From positions 10,038 to 74,037 of the forward strand of contig JBGAHE010000021.1 in NCBI GenBank assembly GCA_044226365.1: 64,000 bases of DNA, read 5' to 3'. The notes under the pieces are model-generated. The model made no database searches. It was given only the letters and a program-made list of their open reading frames with translations, and was not told where the DNA came from. Numbering within the stretch: the first letter of the stretch is position 1; every line of letters starts with the position of its first letter. The stretch comes from JALHNI01 sp044226365. Its GTDB lineage: Bacteria; Acidobacteriota; Terriglobia; Bryobacterales; Bryobacteraceae. The translations under genes were made by a program, and so were the position numbers. Below, one piece after another: positions 33,306-41,211 of the stretch.

Positions 33306-34064
33306 TTATCCTCGAAACAGCAGGCGCTGTAGCCGAACGTAGTAATCCGGCAGTTGACCGAAAGGCAAAGAGGCGCCCCCGGTGAACTCGTTGGCCGGCA
33401 TGGTCCAGGTATCGGTCAAGCTAAGCGGTGAATCGGTTTGCCGCGTCAACTGACCCTCGGTCGCACCGGCGTAGACGTGCCATCCGGTGGCCCGCAATGG
33501 GGGCGAACTGACAGCAAGCTGCGGACGTTCGGTACCGACGGGTGCGAAGAGCACGGGCTCACTGGGGCCGCTCTCCTCGGTCGAGCCGGCGACCCACGTA
33601 ATGCGAAAGAGTCCCTGTGGATACTCATCTTCCGTCGGCAAAGCGGTGAGCGTGGGAGCATTGGGACGCCGGAGTGGACTCCGGACAAGACCCACGCCCA
33701 CCTCCCAAAGCAGGCGGCTTGCGGCGCGAGCTTCGGCTTCATAGGCGTCCCACTTCGCTTTGTAGCGGTCATTCAACTGATTGTGATGGACGTCTCGAAA
33801 GAACACTGCGAGGGTCCGCAAGGCATGCCAACGCCGCAAGGGATCGGTAGCTACCACCTGTTGTAGCTTGGCCGGCGTGATGGTTTCAGCGGGTTCGAGT
33901 TGCTGAATGAGAAAGCGAAGGATCTCGTTCGCGAGCTCTTGTTGCGCCAGTTCCAGCTTGTTGGAAAGGCTTACGCCTTCGACGCTCGACGTCTCGAGCA
34001 GAGACGTTTCATAAACTCGTAGGTCCTCCAGCGAGGAGATGGGGCCGTCCAGAAAGAGTGCCAT
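33306..34064 (-). CDS. Head-tail connector-type protein with fibronectin-like tail
   Basis: 252 residues with AAAGGA upstream. The first about 140 residues are helical (NKLELAQQELANEILRFLIQ, RRWHALRTLAVFFRDVHHNQ, WDAYEAEARAASRLLWEVGV), which suits an adaptor binding the portal. The C-terminal about 95 residues are beta-rich, with GLFRITWVAGSTEESGPSEP and GWHVYAGATEGQLTRQT, similar in style to the fibronectin-like segment of the tail hub. The role is assigned from position and secondary structure only. Confidence 0.5.
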   Translation of the reverse strand: MALFLDGPISSLEDLRVYETSLLETSSVEGVSLSNKLELAQQELANEILRFLIQQLEPAETITPAKLQQVVATDPLRRWHALRTLAVFFRDVHHNQLNDRYKAKWDAYEAEARAASRLLWEVGVGLVRSPLRRPNAPTLTALPTEDEYPQGLFRITWVAGSTEESGPSEPVLFAPVGTERPQLAVSSPPLRATGWHVYAGATEGQLTRQTDSPLSLTDTWTMPANEFTGGASLPFGQLPDYYVRLQRLLFRG

Positions 34065-34093
34065 CGAATTCGTAGTCCTTTCCGCGCTTTGCG

Positions 34094-34441
34094 CTACTTC
34101 TGAGATTTGCCCTTGGGCTTGGTCGGGCTTTCGACCGGGGGAAGAAACTGCTCGACAATTTCGCCGCCGCGGAAGTCGAGTCGGATCGAGTTAAAGCGCC
34201 GCTCGGCTTCGGCCTGATCACGCTTCGCTTTCTCATCCGCAAAGTAAGCGGCCACTTCGTCTTCCGACGCCAGTCGGGCGCGGCCTTCCACGATCATGCG
34301 AGCGGCGGTCTCGCGTTTCACCAGATTCATCACGCCTTCCTTTCCGCCATCGCCGGTGGACTTGCTCACCAGCACGACAAAAGGCTCCTCAATGGTGGCG
34401 AGGACGTTGCGTATGTTTGCGTAAAACTCTCGAAGGTTCAT
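34094..34441 (-). CDS. Small capsid-adjacent protein, unknown
   Basis: 115 residues with AGGTGA upstream of the ATG. The N-terminus (REFYANIRNVLATIEEPFVV) is helical. RETAARMIVEGRARLASEDEVAAYF is a helix-turn with charged residues, and the tail is Lys/Pro-rich (SPTKPKGKSQK). It lies just after the coat gene, behind a strong hairpin. It could be a head decoration or connector protein; nothing in the sequence decides this. Confidence 0.5.
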   Translation of the reverse strand: MNLREFYANIRNVLATIEEPFVVLVSKSTGDGGKEGVMNLVKRETAARMIVEGRARLASEDEVAAYFADEKAKRDQAEAERRFNSIRLDFRGGEIVEQFLPPVESPTKPKGKSQK

Positions 34442-34489
34442 TTCTAGTCACCTGTTTCAGAATTGTTCGACGGTGCAATGTGAGCAGTT

Positions 34490-34523
34490 GCCGGCCGCCA
34501 GGTCATGAGACCAAACGGCCGGC
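34490..34523 (-). promoter_or_regulatory. Strong hairpin after the coat protein gene
   Basis: GCCGGCCG (34490-34497) pairs with CGGCCGGC (34516-34523), and an inner GGTC/GACC stem (34501-34504, 34509-34512) closes the tip. It lies 17 bases after the coat protein stop, with no T-run following. It fits a partial terminator or an mRNA-stabilising hairpin raising coat expression over the downstream genes. Confidence 0.55.
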
Positions 34524-34539
34524 CGGTTAACAAAGACGA

Positions 34540-35451
34540 CTAGGTGCGAACCTGCACGCCGTGCGAGTTACGCAGGATGCTGGCACCGTAGAGGATGTCC
34601 ACCGTGAACTGCTGCGCGAGCGTATTCGGCTGGTAGCTCATCAACACGCGCACACCGAACCCGCCCATCTCGGCGTACTCGGCGATGGCGCCGGTGCCGG
34701 GGATGGGCTGAGGCAGCCGGCGGATTGCCAGACCGATCGCATCTTTGGCGAACGCCAGGTTGTGCGTGGTCTGCGGCGAGCTACCGGACTTGCCCACAAA
34801 CTGCGACCGGAAGACGTAGAAGTCCTTGATACGACCCACATTGCCTTCCACGAGCGCGCGCAGGCCAGCTTCGCCGGCCGTGCGATATTCGCTGAAGCGA
34901 GCGATCTGGCGCAGCTGCGAGTAAGCCGTGGGATCCACCACGAGATACTTCGACTGGCCAGCCGGCACCTTAGCGTTGAACAGCGCGGTCTCCGCGGCGT
35001 CCACCGCGGCTTCCGTGATCGCCGAGCCACCCGTGCCGAGCGGAGTGTTGGCAGTGAACTGCTGCGCCAGACCCATCAGATCGGTTTCCACGCGTTCGGC
35101 CAAGGCCGCGATCGCGGGCTGCATGTACAGCTTCAACAGGTCGGGCACCGCCACCACTTTGGTGACGTCGGGAATCTGGAAGCTGGCTTCGGCGTGCGTG
35201 TCGAGCACGATCTGCGCGTTGCCCACGTTGGGATTTTGGGCCTGAATTTCGCCGGCCTCGGCGATGTTGTTCGCCACCATCACCGGGGGGATCGGCACGT
35301 TGACCGTATCACCGGCCTGCGACAACGTCGGTTCGAAATCGCGATTCACCAGGTTGCCCAGAACCAGGTTCCCCACGAGGGCGGGCAGCGCGTCGGCTGC
35401 CACCAGCTTCACAATCGCTTGCGCGAGATTAGCGGACGTGATCATTGGCAT
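34540..35451 (-). CDS. Major capsid protein, P22 coat (gp5)-like
   Basis: 303 residues with AAGGAG before the ATG. MPMITSANLAQAIVKLVAAD, LVNRDFEPTLSQAGDTVNVP and AEASFQIPDVTKVVAVPDLL are typical of the P22-type coat family, as are the AALAERVETDLMGLAQQF helix and SKYLVVDPTAYSQLRQIARF. The C-terminus FTVDILYGASILRNSHGVQV also fits. It forms the icosahedral shell, and its separate scaffold gene lies directly upstream. No maturation protease is encoded, consistent with the P22 type. Confidence 0.82.
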   Translation of the reverse strand: MPMITSANLAQAIVKLVAADALPALVGNLVLGNLVNRDFEPTLSQAGDTVNVPIPPVMVANNIAEAGEIQAQNPNVGNAQIVLDTHAEASFQIPDVTKVVAVPDLLKLYMQPAIAALAERVETDLMGLAQQFTANTPLGTGGSAITEAAVDAAETALFNAKVPAGQSKYLVVDPTAYSQLRQIARFSEYRTAGEAGLRALVEGNVGRIKDFYVFRSQFVGKSGSSPQTTHNLAFAKDAIGLAIRRLPQPIPGTGAIAEYAEMGGFGVRVLMSYQPNTLAQQFTVDILYGASILRNSHGVQVRT

Positions 35452-35550
35452 TCGAAAAGTCTCCTTTGACTGATTGAGTTAATGAGGCGGCGCTCGAACC
35501 TTGTCAGGCGGTTGCGCCAGGTTTGTGGAACGGTGGGGCCCAGTTCGGCC

Positions 35551-36123
35551 TTATCCGTTTCGCAGGGACTGATTCGCCACGCGGGCGATCTCCTGCCGAA
35601 CTCGTTCGAGCTCTTCAGCATTCATGCCCGGACGAATCCGGTCCAAATCGAGATTGTTGGCGCCCGCGGCCGGAACATTGCCCGTACGGGTTACGCCCGT
35701 GCCACCGGCGGTGACCCGAGCCGGTAGCAGTTCCGGATTCTCTTCCACAAAGTTCTTGAGGTAGGTCTGGACGCTCACGTCCTCCCCGGCCTGTCGGCCG
35801 ATGAGCCGACCATCTTCCGACCGTTGGATGTCGTCCTTCACGGCCCGGTAGGCGAGGTCCAGCTTTACCACGCCGAGTCGCTGCAGTTCGCCGCGAATCG
35901 CTGAGGTGCGGTCGGCCTCCTCCGCCATCTCCCGGCTCCGGCGATTCTCTTCGGCCATCTCGTTGATGCGGCGCTCGAGGGTTTCGCGCCGCTTCCTCTC
36001 CTCCGCCAATTCCGCTTTGTAAGCGGGCTCGGCCTTGGCTTGCTCACTGGCGACAAAGTCGCTGATGGCCTGGCGGATGACGTCGCGGACGTCGGCCGCG
36101 GATTGGCTCTTTTCTTCTTCCAT
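35551..36123 (-). CDS. Capsid scaffolding protein
   Basis: 190 residues from the ATG at 36123, which has AGGAG 5 bases away and is preferred over an upstream in-frame start. It is almost entirely charged helix (DFVASEQAKAEPAYKAELAE, RRETLERRINEMAEENRRSR), a coiled-coil rod, with a C-terminal helix-turn-helix (NAEELERVRQEIARVANQSL) like the coat-binding end of P22-type scaffolds. Its position just before the coat gene supports the call. Confidence 0.72.
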   Translation of the reverse strand: MEEEKSQSAADVRDVIRQAISDFVASEQAKAEPAYKAELAEERKRRETLERRINEMAEENRRSREMAEEADRTSAIRGELQRLGVVKLDLAYRAVKDDIQRSEDGRLIGRQAGEDVSVQTYLKNFVEENPELLPARVTAGGTGVTRTGNVPAAGANNLDLDRIRPGMNAEELERVRQEIARVANQSLRNG

Positions 36124-36236
36124 CGATTTCTCCTTTCGTGAAAAAACATGGCGACCGCGGGCGTCCGCGGCGTTGCTTACGCGCGCGCTCACCCAACGGT
36201 CGCCGGTGGAGTTACAGCAAACTTGGTCTGCTCTAG

Positions 36237-37622
36237 CTACTTAGTGGCTAGGTCGATTTCGGACGCGATCTGATCCTTCAGCTCTTGGCGTAGATCGCAT
36301 AGATACTTCAGGGCCAGTTTCTTGTAGACCTGGCGGCGCATGGTGGGCGATTCAATTCCCATATTCAACAGGCGCTGGGCTTCCTCCAGATCATTGCTGA
36401 AGTCGCCGATGTCGAACTCGTCCAGTCCGGCGACATCGATTCCTAGGCCGTCCTCGCGCGTCTGCGCGATCGTACGAAGCACACGCTTCATCGTGTCCTT
36501 CACCAGATCGCCAAACCCGCGGAGGATCTCGATCGTGATGGCATAGTCACGCAGCTTGCTTAGGCCCGACTGGGATCCACTGCTGGGCCCGCCGGCCTGG
36601 GCCAGCAAATAGCACACGCGATAGATCTCCTGTTGCAGGCGTTCGAGATTCTGCGCAGCGATATTGTGCACGTTGCCCTGTGGTTCGGTCCAGCCGAAGC
36701 GGTCACCGGAGCCAAGTTGCAGAAAGTAACTCTCCTTGATGTTCTGCGTCAGATCCTTGTCGCTGTAGACAACCGGAGTGGCAAACAGGCCGTTCGTCAG
36801 GGCCCAGGAAAGCGCGTTCGACTTATTAAAGTGCTCGAGTTGCAACGAGGCCGCCTTGTTCATTAGCCACAGCCCTTCGGTCACTCGCAAGTCAAACAGC
36901 GGGACGCGGTCGAGTTTAGCGAACGCATGAACACCTTCGTCCAATAACTCAATCGTATTGCGCGTCGATGGATGATTGGACTGCCTCCAAAGCCGATAGC
37001 CGGTTCGATCAAGGTAAAGCCATCGCTTCTCGGGCGTCCAGTCGCCGACGTCGATCCGCTCTTGCCGCAGTTGTTCCGTCCGCAGCACGACCCATTCATA
37101 GTTCCCCTGAGGATCTCGACTCCAGTTGATCAGCTCTTCGGAGGCGTAACCTACCAGAAATGCCCGATCCGTCCCGCGCGCTTGTTCGTCTGCACGAGTG
37201 AGCGGTTTCCCTTGAAAGCGGGGAAAGTCCACCAGGATGTGTGACGCGCCTTGTACCAGTGTGTCGATAAAGCAGGTGCGAAAGAAGTCGGTCAGCGACG
37301 TCCCCTTGCGATCACAGTCGTCGTTGAGCTGTCCAAAGAAACGTTTTCCCGTTGGATTATCACCTTCGAGCGTGATTACCGGTTCACGTCGGAACAGGGT
37401 CGCCGCATACCAGTCGATAATCGACCCGATATAGTTTTCGTAGTAAGAGTGGCTCGCGCGCTCTGCGTAGACTCGCGCCGGCTCCTGCTGGCGCGGCGTC
37501 AGATACTGATACGCGTTCCGCATGAACTGCTCGCCGCCCGCGTAGAGATCGCGATAGGCCTGGAAGGTGCTGCGCCGCAGCAGGTATTCGGGATGTTCAC
37601 GTGTAATATCAAGCACAGTCAC
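36237..37622 (-). CDS. Portal protein (DUF4055-like)
   Basis: 461 residues from a GTG start with AAGGAG upstream, 6 bp after the terminase stop. It has the portal pattern of a helical N-terminus (YRDLYAGGEQFMRNAYQYL), an internal YYENYIGSIIDWYAATLFRR stretch and GTSLTDFFRTCFIDTLVQGA. DRFGWTEPQGNVHNIAAQNL before a long helix follows, and the C-terminus is acidic and helical. It would form the ring through which DNA enters and leaves the head. Confidence 0.78.
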   Translation of the reverse strand: MTVLDITREHPEYLLRRSTFQAYRDLYAGGEQFMRNAYQYLTPRQQEPARVYAERASHSYYENYIGSIIDWYAATLFRREPVITLEGDNPTGKRFFGQLNDDCDRKGTSLTDFFRTCFIDTLVQGASHILVDFPRFQGKPLTRADEQARGTDRAFLVGYASEELINWSRDPQGNYEWVVLRTEQLRQERIDVGDWTPEKRWLYLDRTGYRLWRQSNHPSTRNTIELLDEGVHAFAKLDRVPLFDLRVTEGLWLMNKAASLQLEHFNKSNALSWALTNGLFATPVVYSDKDLTQNIKESYFLQLGSGDRFGWTEPQGNVHNIAAQNLERLQQEIYRVCYLLAQAGGPSSGSQSGLSKLRDYAITIEILRGFGDLVKDTMKRVLRTIAQTREDGLGIDVAGLDEFDIGDFSNDLEEAQRLLNMGIESPTMRRQVYKKLALKYLCDLRQELKDQIASEIDLATK

Positions 37623-37628
37623 TACTCC

Positions 37629-38933
37629 TTAAATCAGCGGAAAATTCTGGGGCCCCACCTTCGGACGCGGGCCGAACTCCTGCCAGATCAGGTAGCCCAA
37701 GGCATCGGAAAGATGCGTTCGGCGCGGGTCGGCGTCTTTATCGATCAACGCCGTTCCTTCTCGGAACCGAACCTCCGTAAAATCTCTTAGCAACTCCTTG
37801 CATCGCTCACTTACCACCAACTCCACCTCGCCGGCGGCGTTCTGCAGTTTCGCGTTGACCAGCCGAATGCGCTCCACTATGCGCGGATTCGCGGCCGGCA
37901 CATGGTAGGTCACCTTCTTTTGACCGATCCGCGCAAAGAAGCGCTTGATCATGTCGTAGTCGGTCGTACCGGAAGTCTGCCGGTGGTTACCCGATGCGTC
38001 CCCGGTGATTCGCACACCTGCCGCGTGGTTGGGGAACCGCCGGACAAACTCCTCGCAAGCTTCCTCCGTCGTCGCTCTCGAGATCACAATCTCATCCAGA
38101 ACATTCAGTCGGCTGCCGGACCGCTGTGCGATCAGCGAACACATTGGATCCACGTTGAAGTCGAGTGTCCACAGCAACGGCTCCCGCTGATCGATCGGCA
38201 ACGACTTCACGTTGGCGGCGCGACGAAACGCTCCGTAAACCAGATCCTGGGCCGATTCGTGATACGCACCCAGAACCTCTTGCTCATAGAACCGCTGATC
38301 ATAGCTATGCTTCAGCCGTTCGTAGTAATCGGGCACTGCATCCAATAGAAAGTGGTTCTCGAACGGTTGAGCCAGCACCGTCCCATAGCCAGGTACACGC
38401 TTCTGCACAAACCGGCGATACACCCAGTCATAACCATTCGGCGTCCAAACCGCGAAGCCGCACAGTGCCTTAGCTAAGGGATCGCGTAGTCGCGCTTCCA
38501 ACCTCAACCAGGCCTCTTCGGCCGTGTAAGTCAACTCATCCAACCCGAACCAGGCGAGGTTCGTACCCCGCAGGCGCTCATATTCTTCCATGGATCGGAA
38601 CAGGATTTTCGAGCGACATTCCTCGATCACCACATAGTTCTGCGAGCGGTTCAGCTCATACGGCACCTGGCTTCGCTCTAACATCTCTAACAGCGCATGC
38701 TGAGTTGCATCCCGCAGCATCGCGTAGGTGGGCGCGCCAAGCAGGCCTTGCCTCCCAGGGTTCTGATACGCCCGGCGGATGGCTTCCTGGCACAAGGCCG
38801 CGCTCTTTCCTGAACCCACCGGTCCCGAGAATCCCTTGAAACGGGTCCTCAACCGATGAAAGCGCGCCTGAGACGGCAACGGGCTGTAGCCAATGTCGCG
38901 CCATCGCGTCCCCTTTCTTTTGGAGTTATTCAT
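37629..38933 (-). CDS. Terminase large subunit
   Basis: 434 residues. The ATPase half has Walker A GPVGSGKSAA (about 37-46) and Walker B/catalytic acid in LAWFGLDEL. The nuclease half has the RNase-H-like acids in LDFNVDPM, ITGDASGNHRQT and HLSDALGYLIW. All catalytic elements look intact, so packaging activity is plausible. It is the first gene of the block, 216 bp from the divergent ribBA. No small terminase subunit is visible upstream. Confidence 0.88.
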   Translation of the reverse strand: MNNSKRKGTRWRDIGYSPLPSQARFHRLRTRFKGFSGPVGSGKSAALCQEAIRRAYQNPGRQGLLGAPTYAMLRDATQHALLEMLERSQVPYELNRSQNYVVIEECRSKILFRSMEEYERLRGTNLAWFGLDELTYTAEEAWLRLEARLRDPLAKALCGFAVWTPNGYDWVYRRFVQKRVPGYGTVLAQPFENHFLLDAVPDYYERLKHSYDQRFYEQEVLGAYHESAQDLVYGAFRRAANVKSLPIDQREPLLWTLDFNVDPMCSLIAQRSGSRLNVLDEIVISRATTEEACEEFVRRFPNHAAGVRITGDASGNHRQTSGTTDYDMIKRFFARIGQKKVTYHVPAANPRIVERIRLVNAKLQNAAGEVELVVSERCKELLRDFTEVRFREGTALIDKDADPRRTHLSDALGYLIWQEFGPRPKVGPQNFPLI

Positions 38934-39149
38934 CCGGTGTTTTGGGCTGCTTTCCTCTTCACCCGACTTGAGACTACCAATCGACCCCCGCGCACCCGTC
39001 CGCCAAAAATGATCAAGTTCAACAAAAGGAAGGACTTAAAATCTTCAAAAACGCAGTGAACGCCTTTTGGGCGGCGCCCGTGTGATCCGCCGGGAAACGC
39101 TAAGTAGAAGAAAATGCGACGGTTAGAATGCCAGTACAATGGAGGAGTA

Positions 39150-40310
39150 ATGCCCTTTGCCTCGATTCCTGAAGCCTTGGATGATTTCCGACGGGGGCGC
39201 ATGCTCGTTGTCGTGGATGACGAGGATCGTGAAAATGAGGGCGACCTCACCGTGGCCGCTGAGTTCGTCACTCCCGACATCATCAACTTCATGGCCGTTC
39301 ATGGCCGCGGTCTGATTTGTTTGGCGCTTAGCCCCGAGCGCTGCGACGCGCTCGGATTGCCCTTGATGTCGCCGAAGAATACCTCGAACTTTGGCACCGC
39401 CTTCACTGAGTCGATCGATGCCCGTGAAGGCGTCTCCACCGGCATCTCCGCCGCCGATCGCTCCCACACTATCCGCCTGTGCATGCAGGCCTCCACTCGC
39501 GCTGAGGACTTGGCGCGACCCGGGCACGTCTTTCCGCTCCGCGCTCGCGAGGGTGGCGTCTTGGTGCGAGCTGGCCAGACTGAAGCCGCCGTCGATCTGG
39601 CGCGCCTCGCGGGGCTCTCCGCCGGCGGCGTGATCTGCGAAATCATGAACGACGACGGCTCCATGTCTCGGCTTCCGGATCTCGTCAGTTTTTGCCAGAA
39701 GCATCAGTTGAAGCTGATCACTGTCGCGGATCTGATTCGCTATCGCATGCAGCATGAGCGTTTCATTCAGCGCCGGGCGGTGGGCTCCGTCAGCACGAGT
39801 CACGGTGAGTTTCGCACCCTCAGCTATTCCAGTTCGATGAGCGGCGAGCGTCACCTCGCATTGGTCTACGGTGAACCGCACCATCGTGCCGCCGCGCTCG
39901 TCCGCATGCACTCGCACTGTGTTTACGGCGACGTTTTCGGATCTCGCCGTTGCCGTTGCCGCGACGTACTCGATCAGTCGTTAGCGATCATCGCCCGTGA
40001 AGGCGCCGGCGTTGTGGTCTACCTGCACCAAAGTGGCCCCGGTCTTCGCACTGATGGGGATCGCATCCTCACGCATGGCGATGATTTTCAACGCTTCACT
40101 CCCTCCGATCCGCACAACGAGACGCAGCACGAGGCAGGAATCGGCGCGCAGATCCTCGCCGATCTTGGTCTAAAGCAGATTCGGCTTTTGACGAATCATC
40201 CCCGCAAGGTGCCGGGCTTGGAAGGCTTCGGCGTGGAGATTGTCGATCAGGTGCCCGTAACCTTGGATTCGGCGGAACCCATCTCTACCGACGCACGTTC
40301 CATCCTGTAG
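39150..40310 (+). CDS. RibBA-type protein: DHBP synthase with degenerate GTP cyclohydrolase II domain
   Basis: 386 residues from the ATG at 39150 with GGAGGAG upstream; an ATG 36 bases earlier lacks one. The N-terminal DHBP synthase domain has VDDEDRENEGDL, ARPGHVFPLRAREGGVL and AGQTEAAVDL, where E. coli RibB has a metal-binding His for the Gln. The C-terminal half keeps the Cys zinc ligands (HSHC, RRCRC) and LLTNHPRKVPGLEGFG. The active-site segment RQEGRGIGL is replaced by HQSGPGLRT, and the following stretch is shortened. It makes the four-carbon riboflavin precursor; the second activity is doubtful. No FMN riboswitch is visible upstream. Confidence 0.82.
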   Translation: MPFASIPEALDDFRRGRMLVVVDDEDRENEGDLTVAAEFVTPDIINFMAVHGRGLICLALSPERCDALGLPLMSPKNTSNFGTAFTESIDAREGVSTGISAADRSHTIRLCMQASTRAEDLARPGHVFPLRAREGGVLVRAGQTEAAVDLARLAGLSAGGVICEIMNDDGSMSRLPDLVSFCQKHQLKLITVADLIRYRMQHERFIQRRAVGSVSTSHGEFRTLSYSSSMSGERHLALVYGEPHHRAAALVRMHSHCVYGDVFGSRRCRCRDVLDQSLAIIAREGAGVVVYLHQSGPGLRTDGDRILTHGDDFQRFTPSDPHNETQHEAGIGAQILADLGLKQIRLLTNHPRKVPGLEGFGVEIVDQVPVTLDSAEPISTDARSIL

Positions 40311-40314
40311 CGTC

Positions 40315-41211
40315 ATGCTCACGCGCCGCCACTTTGCGCTTCTCGCCCCTCTCGTTGCCCTCGGCGCTGAAGGTTCGCCCATTGAGTTGCTGCCGGCAGG
40401 TGCCATTTCGCTCACTGGAATCCATCTGCGTCGGGTAATGGCATCGCCGATGGGAGCCCAGTTGCTTGCGAGCGTTCGGACGGAAGAACCGCAGTTCGCC
40501 CAGTTCCTCGATTTGTCTGGTCTCGATCCTCGTCACGACCTTCGCGAAGTCCTCATTGCAAGCTATGGAACCACCCGCAGCCTGGTGGTTGCTCAGGGCC
40601 TGTTCGACTCAGTCCGACTTCGTGGCCAGTTGTTGAAAAATGGCTCCGCCAACGAACTCCCCTCGTCCGATCTATTGCGTACGGCTGATGACGGGGCGAT
40701 TGCCCTCCCGGCGAAGGGTTTAGCCTTCGCGGGCGATTCTCTCAGTGTTCGCGAGGCGCTAGCTTTGCGCGGCCCGGGCGGGGCTCGTCTTTCGGCGTCG
40801 CTCTTGCAACGCGCCCAACAGCTGAGTGCTCGCCATGACCTTTGGCTGCTGACCAACCAGCCGCGAGCCACGATGGTGAGTCGAATCGATGACACCCTCG
40901 TTGACCTCGCTACCAAGTACGCGCCGTTCTTCAGCAATGTCGTTCAGGTCAGCGGCGGCATCAAGCTCGACGAGTCGGTGCTGCTCGCTGGAGAGGCGGT
41001 AATGGGTTCCGAGCGCGATGCCTCCGGCGCGGCGGATATGTTGCGCCTGCTTGGAAATCTGGTCAAGATGGCGCCGGATAAGCTGGCGAATGCTGATGTA
41101 ATGGGATTGCTTGAGCGTCTCCAAGTTGGTTCGGAGGCGAGATCTCTCCTCCTGTCAACCGTTCTCTCTCCCGCCCAGGTATTGCGTCTGTTCGATACGA
41201 AGCGCCCTTAA
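40315..41211 (+). CDS. Hypothetical exported protein
   Basis: 298 residues, starting 4 bases after the ribBA stop and so probably in its operon. An N-terminal signal (MLTRRHFALLAPLVALGAEG) has a twin-Arg start. The remainder (FLDLSGLDPRHDLREVLIAS, LLTNQPRATMVSRIDD, SGGIKLDESVLLAGEAVMGS) looks like a two-repeat beta/alpha protein of a type often seen in acidobacterial secretomes. I do not recognise a catalytic motif. Its end overlaps the convergent MFS gene by 4 bp. Confidence 0.7.
   Translation: MLTRRHFALLAPLVALGAEGSPIELLPAGAISLTGIHLRRVMASPMGAQLLASVRTEEPQFAQFLDLSGLDPRHDLREVLIASYGTTRSLVVAQGLFDSVRLRGQLLKNGSANELPSSDLLRTADDGAIALPAKGLAFAGDSLSVREALALRGPGGARLSASLLQRAQQLSARHDLWLLTNQPRATMVSRIDDTLVDLATKYAPFFSNVVQVSGGIKLDESVLLAGEAVMGSERDASGAADMLRLLGNLVKMAPDKLANADVMGLLERLQVGSEARSLLLSTVLSPAQVLRLFDTKRP

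Larger units (their letters stand above)
25216..38933 (-). mobile_element. Virion-structure gene block: GTA-like element or domesticated prophage
   Basis: Thirteen tightly packed genes plus one frameshift ORF, all on the minus strand. In transcription order they are terminase, portal, scaffold, coat, three small connector-type genes, tail tube, tail chaperone (two frames), tape measure, two distal tail proteins and tail hub. This is the standard siphovirus head-tail order. No integrase, excisionase, repressor, replication gene, lysin, holin, small terminase or tRNA was seen inside or at the edges. ribBA (from 39150) and the DUF151 gene (to 25182) abut it. No flanking direct repeat was recognised by eye. 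All frames are open and most starts have good ribosome binding sites, which argues against decay. Confidence 0.8.

Noticed and set aside
38934..39149. FMN riboswitch before ribBA
   Set aside because: The conserved RFN boxes are not present; only a short GC-rich inverted repeat without a T-run is seen.
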